DNA from: an uncultured Kiritimatiellota bacterium | Lineage (GTDB): Bacteria; Verrucomicrobiota; Kiritimatiellia; RFP12; UBA1067 | Assembly (NCBI GenBank): GCA_934635385.1 | Contig: CAKTZI010000053.1 | Coordinates: 1 to 22,107 of the forward strand | Direction: 5' to 3' | Length of the DNA stretch: 22,107 bases | Shown: one piece after another, positions 7,684 through 13,701 of the stretch | Layout of the letters: each line of letters opens with the position of its first letter | Position numbering within the stretch: position 1 is the stretch's first letter | Position numbers and translations under genes: made by a program | Notes under the pieces: model-generated | Seen by the model: only the letters and a program-made list of their open reading frames with translations | Databases searched by the model: none | What the model was told of the DNA's origin: nothing

Positions 7684-8583
7684 TCAGCCGACCGCCAGCA
7701 TCGCGTCGATCGCGCGCTTCGCCCGCGCGGCAATGTCGGGATCGACCTCGACCGGCGTCTTCATTTCGCGCAGCGACTCGGCGAGGTTTTCGAGCGTCGT
7801 CTTCTTCATGTTCGGGCAGACCAGGTCTTCCGACACGGGCACGAACGTCTTCTCAGGGTTCTCCTGCCGCAGGCGGTGCAGAAGCCCCACCTCCGTGCCG
7901 ACGAGGATCGTCCGCGCCGTGCTCTCCCGCGCGTAGCGGCACATGCCGCCCGTCGAGAGCCGCTCGTCCGCCGCGTCGCGCACGTCGCGCGCGCATTCGG
8001 GATGCACGAGGACCGGCGCGCCGGGATGCGCCGCGCGCGCCGCCGCGATCGCCTTCGCCGTCAGCCGCGCGTGGGTCGGACAGTACCCCGGCCACAGCAC
8101 GTACTTCCGCCCCTCCTTCGTCGCGATGTGGTCGCCGAGGTGCGAGTCGGGCACGAACAGGATCTCGCGGCCCAGCGGGACTGTCGCCATCACCTTCTCG
8201 GCGTTGCCGCTCGTCACGCAGAGGTCGCACTCGGCCTTCACCTCAGCCGTCGAGTTCACGTAGCAGACGGCGACCGCGCCGGGATGCTGCACCTTCAGCG
8301 CGCGCAGCTGCTCGCCCGTGATCATGTCGGCCATCGGGCAGCCCGCCGTCGGGTCGGGTATGAGAACCGTCTTCGCCGGGTTCAGGATCTTCGCCGTCTC
8401 GGCCATGAAGTAGACGCCGCAGAAGACGATCACGTCCGCCTCGACGGTCGCCGCCTTGCGCGCGAGCTCCAGCGAGTCGCCCGTGAAGTCGGCGACGTCC
8501 TGCACCTCGCCGCGCGTGTAGTTGTGCGCGAGGATCACGGCCTTGCGCGCGGCCGCGAGCGCACGGATCTCATCCGAGAGCAT
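7684..8583 (-). CDS. nadA: Quinolinate synthase A
   Basis: Iron-sulfur enzyme that condenses iminoaspartate with dihydroxyacetone phosphate to quinolinate in NAD synthesis. It has 299 residues, the usual length of the short NadA type. The three expected cluster cysteines are visible: Cys82 (AGCPMADMI), Cys168 (PGYCPTHAR) and Cys256 (DLVCPNMKKTTL). Other family signatures are ILAHNYTRGEVQDVADFTGDS, YVNSTAEVKAECD, VPDSHLGDHIA and VHPECARDV. The ATG at 8583 overlaps the end of thrH by 14 nt, so the two are co-transcribed. Neither nadB nor nadC is in the window. Confidence 0.96.
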   Translation of the reverse strand: MLSDEIRALAAARKAVILAHNYTRGEVQDVADFTGDSLELARKAATVEADVIVFCGVYFMAETAKILNPAKTVLIPDPTAGCPMADMITGEQLRALKVQHPGAVAVCYVNSTAEVKAECDLCVTSGNAEKVMATVPLGREILFVPDSHLGDHIATKEGRKYVLWPGYCPTHARLTAKAIAAARAAHPGAPVLVHPECARDVRDAADERLSTGGMCRYARESTARTILVGTEVGLLHRLRQENPEKTFVPVSEDLVCPNMKKTTLENLAESLREMKTPVEVDPDIAARAKRAIDAMLAVG

Positions 8584-9172
8584 GGAAGATCGCCTCCAGG
8601 AATTCGTCGTAGGTCTCGAACGCCGGAATGTCGGGGTTCGCCCGCTTGATCGCGTCCGTCGAGCGGAAGAGGAAGCCCGCCTTCGACGCGCGGATCATCT
8701 CCAGGTCGTTGAAGCTGTCGCCTGCCGCGATCGTCTCGAAGCCGCAGCTCTGCAGGGCCTTGACGGTCGTGAGCTTCGTGTGCGGACAGCGCAGCCTGTA
8801 GCCCGTCACGCGCCCGTCCGCGTCCGCGGAGAGCGAGTTGCAGAAGAGCGACGGCCAGTTGAGCTTCTTCATGAGCGGCCGCCCGAACTGCTCGAACGTG
8901 TCGGAGAGGATGAGCACCTGCGTCCGCGCGCGCAGGCGGTTCAGGAACTCGTGCGCGCCGATGAGCGGCTCGATGCGCTCGATGACCTTCACGATCTCCC
9001 GGAGGCCGAGGCCGTGCTTCGCCAGCAGGTCGAGCCGGTAGTTCATGAGCTTGTCGTAGTCTGGCTCGTCCCGCGTCGTGCGCGTGAATTCCGGGATGCC
9101 GGTCTCCTTCGCGAACGCGATCCAGATTTCGGGCACGAGAACGCCCTCAAGGTCAAGGCAAACGATGTCCAT
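8570..9172 (-). CDS. thrH: ThrH: bifunctional phosphoserine phosphatase/homoserine phosphotransferase
   Basis: HAD-superfamily phosphatase closely resembling Pseudomonas ThrH, which dephosphorylates phosphoserine and can move the phosphate to homoserine. The 200-residue protein starts MDIVCLDLEGVLVPEIWIAF, almost the same as ThrH, including the unusual DLEG in HAD motif I (Asp7). Motif II is LILSDTFEQFGRPLM and motif III/IV is IAAGDSFNDLEMI with KAGFLF after it. I chose the ATG at 9172 because homology begins there. It lies about 37 nt downstream of the predicted transcription start, while an upstream in-frame ATG at 9310 would run through the promoter. It leads an operon with nadA, galM and the amidase, whose functions do not obviously share a pathway. 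Confidence 0.93.
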   Translation of the reverse strand: MDIVCLDLEGVLVPEIWIAFAKETGIPEFTRTTRDEPDYDKLMNYRLDLLAKHGLGLREIVKVIERIEPLIGAHEFLNRLRARTQVLILSDTFEQFGRPLMKKLNWPSLFCNSLSADADGRVTGYRLRCPHTKLTTVKALQSCGFETIAAGDSFNDLEMIRASKAGFLFRSTDAIKRANPDIPAFETYDEFLEAIFHALG

Positions 9173-9215
9173 GGTTGTCAAGATTTGCGGATGTGTGAAT
9201 TTCCTTTTCCGCGTA

Positions 9216-9224
9216 TTATACCAA
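9216..9224 (-). promoter_or_regulatory. Extended -10 promoter of the thrH operon
   Basis: On the minus strand TGG followed by TATAAT (9221-9216). There is no recognisable -35; that position is occupied by a short GC-rich inverted repeat (9230-9243). The predicted leader before the ATG at 9172 is about 37 nt. Confidence 0.6.
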
Positions 9225-9229
9225 ATCGC

Positions 9230-9243
9230 CCCGCGTGCGGGGG
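9230..9243. repeat. Short GC hairpin between kduD and thrH
   Basis: CCCCG (9230-9234) and CGGGG (9239-9243) form a 5-bp stem with a 4-nt loop. It lies after the kduD stop and directly upstream of the thrH -10. It may help to terminate the kdu transcript or be a protein site at the thrH promoter. No T-tract follows, so termination is not shown. Confidence 0.3.
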
Positions 9244-9284
9244 GACAGAGGCACATTGACCAAGATTCCGGCTCGTGGCCGCCG

Positions 9285-10049
9285 CTACCGCGCGAGCCAG
9301 CCGCCGTCACAGGCGTAGGTGTACCCCGTCATGTAATCCGAGGCTGGGGACGCAAGAAAGACGCAGAGCCCCTTGAGGTCGTCCGGCGTGCCCCAGCGTC
9401 CGGCGGGAATGCGGTCGAGGATCGCCTTGTTGCGCTTCCGGTCCGCACGGATCGGCGCCGTGTTTGCCGTCGCGATGTAGCCGGGCGCGATGGCGTTCAC
9501 GCAGATGCCGTCCTTCGAGAGCTCATTCGCCATGAGCATCGAGAGCGACCGAATGCCGCCTTTCGAGGCCGCGTAGCCCGGCACGAGGATGCCGCCCTGG
9601 AACGAGAGCATCGACGCGATGTTGATGATCTTGCCGCCCTGCCCCTGCGCGATCATCTGCCGAGCCGCCGCCTGCGAGAGGAAGAACGGCGTCGAGAGGT
9701 TGATCGAGATGACGTCGTTCCAGTTCTTCGCCGAATGCTCCGTGAACGGCTCGCGGCGGATGATGCCCGCGTTGTTGACGAGGATATCGACACGCCCCAG
9801 CGCCGTCACGACCTTCGCGACGATTTTCGGGGCCTCCTTCTCGCCTTTCGCGAGGTCGGCCTTGATGCCGAGGGCCTTGCGGCCGAGCGTGCGGATCGCC
9901 GCCAGCGTCTCGTCCATCGGAATGACGTCAACGACCGCGACGTCCGCGCCCGCCTCCGCGAGGCCGAGGGCGTAGGCCTGGCCGATGCCGCGTCCCGCAC
10001 CCGTGACGACGGCAACCTTGCCGTCCAGCTTGAATTGATCGAGTATCAT
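9285..10049 (-). CDS. kduD: 2-dehydro-3-deoxy-D-gluconate 5-dehydrogenase (KduD), SDR family
   Basis: Short-chain dehydrogenase that reduces 2,5-diketo-3-deoxygluconate to 2-keto-3-deoxygluconate, the step after KduI in uronate breakdown. It has 254 residues, close to E. coli KduD, and is strikingly similar to it in LVNNAGIIRREPF, GGKIINIASMLSFQGGI, ILDRIPAGRWGTPDDL and the C-terminal DGGWLAR. The cofactor motif TGAGRGIG is at 16-23 and the catalytic set is Ser146, Tyr159 and Lys163. The ATG at 10049 has AAGGAG at good spacing; the in-frame ATG five codons earlier would overlap the kduI stop and lacks a better site. It is the third gene of the EIIC-kduI-kduD operon. Confidence 0.95.
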   Translation of the reverse strand: MILDQFKLDGKVAVVTGAGRGIGQAYALGLAEAGADVAVVDVIPMDETLAAIRTLGRKALGIKADLAKGEKEAPKIVAKVVTALGRVDILVNNAGIIRREPFTEHSAKNWNDVISINLSTPFFLSQAAARQMIAQGQGGKIINIASMLSFQGGILVPGYAASKGGIRSLSMLMANELSKDGICVNAIAPGYIATANTAPIRADRKRNKAILDRIPAGRWGTPDDLKGLCVFLASPASDYMTGYTYACDGGWLAR

Positions 10050-10060
10050 GTTGTTCTCCT

Positions 10061-10972
10061 TCATTTCATTTCCGTGATTCGAATCTTGTCCATGTCGCCA
10101 TAGTCGAGGTTCTCCCCGCCCATGCCCCAGATGAACATGTAGTTCGACGTGCCGGCCGCCGAGTGGACGCTACACTCCGGCGCGGTGATCGCCTGTTCGT
10201 TGTGCAGCCAGACGAGGCGCTGCTCCTGCGGCCGCCCCATCTGGTGGCAGATCGCCTGTCCGTCCGGGACGTTGAAGTAGAAGTAGACCTCCATGCGGCG
10301 GCTGTGGACGTGCTGCGGCATCGTGTTCCAGACGCTGCCCGGCCTCAGTTCGGTAAGCCCCATCTGCAGCTGGCAGCATCCGCCGCCGGGCGCTTTCGCC
10401 AGGACGGGCGCGACGATGAGCTGGTTGATGACGCGGTCATTCGACTCTTCCTGCGTGCCGGCCTTGATGAAGTTGCCGATCGCGTAGCCCGGCTTCGTGC
10501 AGGCCGGATCGGACGTGATGCGCTGCGTCACGTACGCCTTGTGCGCGGGCGCCGAGTTGAGATAGAACTTCGCGGGGTTCTGCGCGTCGCACGACTTGAA
10601 CGCGACGGACTTCTTGCCGCGTCCGACGTAAAGTGCCTCCTTGAAGGCGAGCGCGAACGTTTCGCCGTCCACCGTGACGACGCCCGGCCCGCCGACGTTG
10701 ATGACGCCGAGTTCGCGGCGGTCGAGAAAGCGCTCGGCGCGCAGTTCCGCGAAGGGTTCAAGCGCCAGCTCCTGCGCAACCGGCATCGCGCCGCCGTAGA
10801 CGAGACGGTCGTAGAGCGTATAGGTGAGGTTGATCTCGTCCGGCGCCATCACATTCTCCATGACGAAGCGGCTGCGGATCCGCTCCGTGTCGAACGCCTT
10901 GAAGTCATCGGGATGCGTCGCCGTCTGGACGGTGACGTTCGCGACTGTCGCCAACAGTACCATTGCTGTCAT
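10061..10972 (-). CDS. kduI: 5-keto-4-deoxyuronate isomerase (KduI)
   Basis: Cupin-fold zinc isomerase converting 5-keto-4-deoxyuronate, derived from unsaturated uronides, to 2,5-diketo-3-deoxygluconate. It has 303 residues, against 278 in E. coli. Zinc ligands are all present: His221, His223 and Glu228 in HVHSRRMEVYFYF, and His270 in CSVHSAAGT. Other matches are FLDRRELGVINVGG, KFYLNSAPAH, LGLTEL-like MGLTELRPGSVWNTMP and FIWGMGGEN. The start at 10972 overlaps the transporter stop as ATGA and has AGGAG 8 nt before it. The first dozen residues (MTAMVLLATVANV) extend beyond the E. coli N-terminus and are hydrophobic; an ATG at 10963 is an alternative. It is the middle gene of the uronate operon. 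Confidence 0.95.
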   Translation of the reverse strand: MTAMVLLATVANVTVQTATHPDDFKAFDTERIRSRFVMENVMAPDEINLTYTLYDRLVYGGAMPVAQELALEPFAELRAERFLDRRELGVINVGGPGVVTVDGETFALAFKEALYVGRGKKSVAFKSCDAQNPAKFYLNSAPAHKAYVTQRITSDPACTKPGYAIGNFIKAGTQEESNDRVINQLIVAPVLAKAPGGGCCQLQMGLTELRPGSVWNTMPQHVHSRRMEVYFYFNVPDGQAICHQMGRPQEQRLVWLHNEQAITAPECSVHSAAGTSNYMFIWGMGGENLDYGDMDKIRITEMK

Positions 10973-12399
10973 TCCTTGTTCTCCTTGTTTTTGGTTCTTA
11001 TTTTCAAATGATTGACGACACACAGGCCAACCGCCAGCAACCCCGCCAGCGCCGCGCCGAGCCACTTGAACGTGACCGTCAGGTGGAAGATGAGCCAGCA
11101 CCACAGGGCGGACGCGAAGTCGAGCGCCGCGCCGCCCGCGAAGCCCGGCGGCACCGCGATGCCGTCGCAGTTCGCCGCCGTGATCGCCTTCGTGAACGCG
11201 GGCGTCAGGTTCGTGACGAAGTAAAGTCCGCAGACAAGCGCGACAAGCCCGATCACGAACGTCTTCGGCACGTTTCCCTTCGTGATCGGCAGCACGCACG
11301 GGAAGAGATAGAACATCCCCGCCAGCGACGCGAGCGGCAGGAACTTGTTGCCGGGCAGGACGACCGAGAGAAAGAGAATGACGGGGATGAGCAGGATCGA
11401 CACGACGAGCGTCGTCGGATGCCCGATGACGAGCGCAGGGCTCATGCCGATGTTAAACGAAGGACTCACACGGAGGCACGGAGACACGGAGGTCGTCGAG
11501 CGTTCGGCCTCGCCTTCTCCGAATTTTCCCGAAAGCTTTTCCTGCACGGCCTGGCAGATGGGTTTCAGGCCCTCGACGAAGAGCGCGGTGATGCGCGGGA
11601 TCAGCTCCATCACCGCGCCGACCGTGACGCCGAGCTTCAGGATCGCCGGAAGCGAATCAGCAACGTTCCGCCAACCGTCGCACCGAAGCGCGCCAATGCC
11701 GCAGCCGATGAGCGCACCGAGGAAAAGCGGTTCGCCGAACAGGCCGAACTTGCGCTTCAGGCCCTCCGCGTCGATGTCGAGCTTCGCGAAGCCGGGGATG
11801 CGGTCAAGCGCCCAGTTGAGCGCGACAGCAAACGGCGTGAAGCTCTGGCAGAACGGCTGGGGGATGGAGATGCCGTCCATGTCCCTGTAATAGGACTGAA
11901 AGCCCTTTGCCGTGAAGTCGGCCAGGCAGAGCGTGATGACGTAGAGGACGATTGCCGCATAGAACGCCCACGCGAGCGAACCGGTCGCGAAAAAGACCAT
12001 CGCGCCGAGAAAGGCGAAGTGCCAGTAGTTCCAGAGGTCGATGTTCACCGTGCGCGTCGCGCCGACGAGCAGCATCAGGACGTTCACGCCAAGGCAGACG
12101 GGGATGATGAACGCACCGACGGCACACGAGTAGGCGACGGCCGCCGCCGCCGGCCAGCCAAGGTCGAAGTAGGGCAGGTTGAGATGATAAAGCTCGGTCA
12201 TGCCCTTCAGGGCCGGGCCGAGACTCGACGTCAGCAGCGCCGTCACGACACCGAGGCCGACGAAGCCGACGCCAACCAAAAGCCCTGACTTGAGCGCCTT
12301 CGAAAAGCGGATGCCGATGCAGACGCCGAGCGCGGTGAAGATGACGGGCATCATCACCGCCGCGCCGAGACCAATCACGTAGGAAAACACTTCGCGCAT
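10969..12399 (-). CDS. Galactitol-type PTS EIIC-family transporter without IIA/IIB
   Basis: Polytopic membrane protein of 476 residues matching the galactitol/Sgc family of PTS EIIC components. Visible matches include SGLLVGVGFVGLGVV, NLPYFDLGWPAAAA, RTVNIDLWNYWHFAFLGA, LKRKFGLFGEPLFLG and SVVLPGNKFLPLASLAG. No EIIA, EIIB, EI or HPr gene is in the window, so it may work as a non-phosphorylating carrier or use distant partners. It leads the operon with kduI (4-nt overlap) and kduD, which makes an unsaturated uronide or 5-keto-4-deoxyuronate a likely substrate; this is inference. Residues about 296-314 look inserted relative to GatC and contain a translated nucleotide repeat. The ATG at 12399 lies 11 nt after the -10. 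Confidence 0.85.
   Translation of the reverse strand: MREVFSYVIGLGAAVMMPVIFTALGVCIGIRFSKALKSGLLVGVGFVGLGVVTALLTSSLGPALKGMTELYHLNLPYFDLGWPAAAAVAYSCAVGAFIIPVCLGVNVLMLLVGATRTVNIDLWNYWHFAFLGAMVFFATGSLAWAFYAAIVLYVITLCLADFTAKGFQSYYRDMDGISIPQPFCQSFTPFAVALNWALDRIPGFAKLDIDAEGLKRKFGLFGEPLFLGALIGCGIGALRCDGWRNVADSLPAILKLGVTVGAVMELIPRITALFVEGLKPICQAVQEKLSGKFGEGEAERSTTSVSPCLRVSPSFNIGMSPALVIGHPTTLVVSILLIPVILFLSVVLPGNKFLPLASLAGMFYLFPCVLPITKGNVPKTFVIGLVALVCGLYFVTNLTPAFTKAITAANCDGIAVPPGFAGGAALDFASALWCWLIFHLTVTFKWLGAALAGLLAVGLCVVNHLKIRTKNKENKE
11469..11492. repeat. CACGGAGR tandem repeat inside the EIIC gene
   Basis: Three tandem 8-bp units, CACGGAGG, CACGGAGA and CACGGAGG, lie within the EIIC coding sequence. 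Read on the coding strand they give the peptide SVSPCLRVSPS, a type often seen when dispersed CACGGAGACACGGAG-like genomic repeats are translated. The surrounding segment (about 11455-11514) has no counterpart in GatC, so the repeat appears to have entered the gene in frame, in a hydrophilic loop. Confidence 0.65.
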
Positions 12400-12410
12400 A
12401 TTGGTATCGT

Positions 12411-12439
12411 ATTATACGAAACCGCCCCGCGAAAGTAAA
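12411..12439 (-). promoter_or_regulatory. Promoter of the EIIC-kduI-kduD operon
   Basis: On the minus strand TTTACT (12439-12434), a 17-bp spacer and TATAAT (12416-12411). Unlike most other promoters here it has no TGn extension, and its -35 is poor and abuts a 21-bp direct repeat, as expected for an activator-dependent promoter. The -10 ends 11 nt before the ATG at 12399. Confidence 0.7.
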
Positions 12440-12477
12440 TTGCGTTTCCTGAAAAATCGATTGCGATTTCTGAAAAA
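12439..12477. promoter_or_regulatory. Direct-repeat operator for an AraC/XylR-type activator
   Basis: Two half-sites, ATTGCGTTTCCTGAAAAA (12439-12456) and ATTGCGATTTCTGAAAAA (12460-12477), are identical at 16 of 18 positions and start exactly 21 bp apart. AraC-family dimers typically bind direct repeats two helical turns apart beside the -35. The site overlaps the -35 of the EIIC-kdu promoter by one base and ends just before the stop codon of the XylR-type regulator gene. A near copy with the same geometry is at 21733-21771. Confidence 0.72.
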
Positions 12478-12478
12478 G

Positions 12479-13645
12479 TCATGCCTTCTTCCGCCAGACG
12501 TCCGGCGGGACGCCGAACTCCTCGGCGAAGCAGTGCGAGAAGTACTGCGGCGAGCGGTAGCCGCAGCGCGCGGAGATCTCGCCCGCCGAATACGCCGTCT
12601 CCTTCAGGAGGCGGCACGCGAGGCGGCTGCGCTGGCAGAGGATCTCCTTCTTCACCGGATGTCCCAGCTCCGCGATGAACGCCCGCGAGACCGTCGGATG
12701 CGAATAGCCGATGCGACGCACCACGTCGTCCGCCGTCACGCCCTTCGCCAGGTTCCGCCGGATGAAGTCGACGGCTTCCGCAAGCCACGGCGTTTGGAAC
12801 GGATAGACCTGAGTCGACATCCGCTCGACGACGCGACGCGGACGGTGAAGCGCCGTCACGACCGTGCGACGTCCGCCCGCGTCCATCTGCGCGGCGAGCA
12901 TTTCGGCCGCCGTCCAGCCCAAGGCGTGCGGATCGGTGTCGATGCTCGACAGCGACGGGTTCGTGAACGTGCAGAGCACGGTGTCGTTGTCGACGCCAAG
13001 AATCGAGATCCCCTGCGCGAGATCCAGCTTCGCCCGGCGGCAGACGCGCTGGAGCTGGAGGGCGCGCATGTCGTTGCAGCAGAAGATCGCGACGGGCTTC
13101 GCCAACGTCCTGACCCACGCCGCAAGCTCCTTCGCGTCGAGGATGTGCTCGACGTTCTCGCGCAGGAACATCTTGTCCGAAAACCCCGGCGTCCGCTGTG
13201 CCGAATAGGTCGTGCAGGTTCCGCCACGCGAGGCGACGCTCGCCGCGAACGCCTTGCCGCGCGCGACCGAGAAGCGGATCGCAGGAAAGCCACAGTAGGC
13301 GCAGTGCCTGAAGTGGCGCGCAGCGAACGTCTCGGCGGCCAGGGCACCAATCGCCGCGTCGTCCAGACGGATCGAAGACAGGGGGTTGTCGTCCAGACGT
13401 CCGTAGGCGTCGATGACGGGCTTGCCAGACGCGACGAGGGCGTTGGCGAGCGTGTTGTCCATCACGCGCACGATCAGGCCGTCGAAGTCGGCGACGAACG
13501 CCGGCTTCAGCAGGTCTGACCGGCTGACGAGCTCGACACGCCAAGAAGTCTCCCTGAGCTGGTAGTCGGCAATGCCTTCCAAAACGCCGCGCCCGTGGGC
13601 GCGGTCACGCTCGACCATGATCCCGACTCGTGGCTGTTCCCGCAT
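12479..13645 (-). CDS. XylR-type AraC-family transcriptional regulator
   Basis: Sugar-sensing regulator with a LacI-like sensor (about residues 4-265, starting REQPRVGIMVERDRAHGRGV) and a C-terminal AraC DNA-binding domain (about 280-385) with VTADDVVRRIGYSHPTVSRA and AGEISARCGYRSPQYFSHCF. I chose the ATG at 13645 over that at 13654 because the predicted -10 (13658-13653) overlaps the latter and ends 7 nt before the former; homology to other XylR sensors also begins there. It sits between two operons that share a 21-bp direct-repeat operator, and is the best candidate to bind it. Effector is unknown, but a uronate or uronide is likely from the controlled genes. It resembles the regulator at the left end only in domain layout. 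Confidence 0.9.
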   Translation of the reverse strand: MREQPRVGIMVERDRAHGRGVLEGIADYQLRETSWRVELVSRSDLLKPAFVADFDGLIVRVMDNTLANALVASGKPVIDAYGRLDDNPLSSIRLDDAAIGALAAETFAARHFRHCAYCGFPAIRFSVARGKAFAASVASRGGTCTTYSAQRTPGFSDKMFLRENVEHILDAKELAAWVRTLAKPVAIFCCNDMRALQLQRVCRRAKLDLAQGISILGVDNDTVLCTFTNPSLSSIDTDPHALGWTAAEMLAAQMDAGGRRTVVTALHRPRRVVERMSTQVYPFQTPWLAEAVDFIRRNLAKGVTADDVVRRIGYSHPTVSRAFIAELGHPVKKEILCQRSRLACRLLKETAYSAGEISARCGYRSPQYFSHCFAEEFGVPPDVWRKKA

Positions 13646-13652
13646 GGGCGAC

Positions 13653-13681
13653 ATTATCTCAAATCGCGCTCAAAAAAGCAA
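13653..13681 (-). promoter_or_regulatory. Promoter of the XylR-type regulator
   Basis: On the minus strand TTGCTT (13681-13676), a 17-bp spacer and GATAAT (13658-13653) preceded by TGA. The -10 ends 7 nt before the ATG at 13645, predicting a leaderless mRNA. No copy of the direct-repeat operator is seen here, so self-regulation is not supported. Confidence 0.6.
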
Positions 13682-13701
13682 CGCCGCCGCCAGGGCATCC
13701 C

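Noticed and set aside
9239..9270. GGGGACAG sequence after kduD as a second REP element like 21819-21863
   Set aside because: Only one arm resembles the REP end; no CTGTCCCC partner is found nearby.
10963..12288. Plus-strand open frame antisense to the EIIC gene, containing THTEARRHGG
   Set aside because: That peptide is the plus-strand translation of the CACGGAGR repeat; the rest has no protein-like pattern.
13672..13677. T6 run on the minus strand as a terminator for the fusion gene
   Set aside because: No convincing stem precedes it, and it overlaps the -35 region of the regulator promoter.
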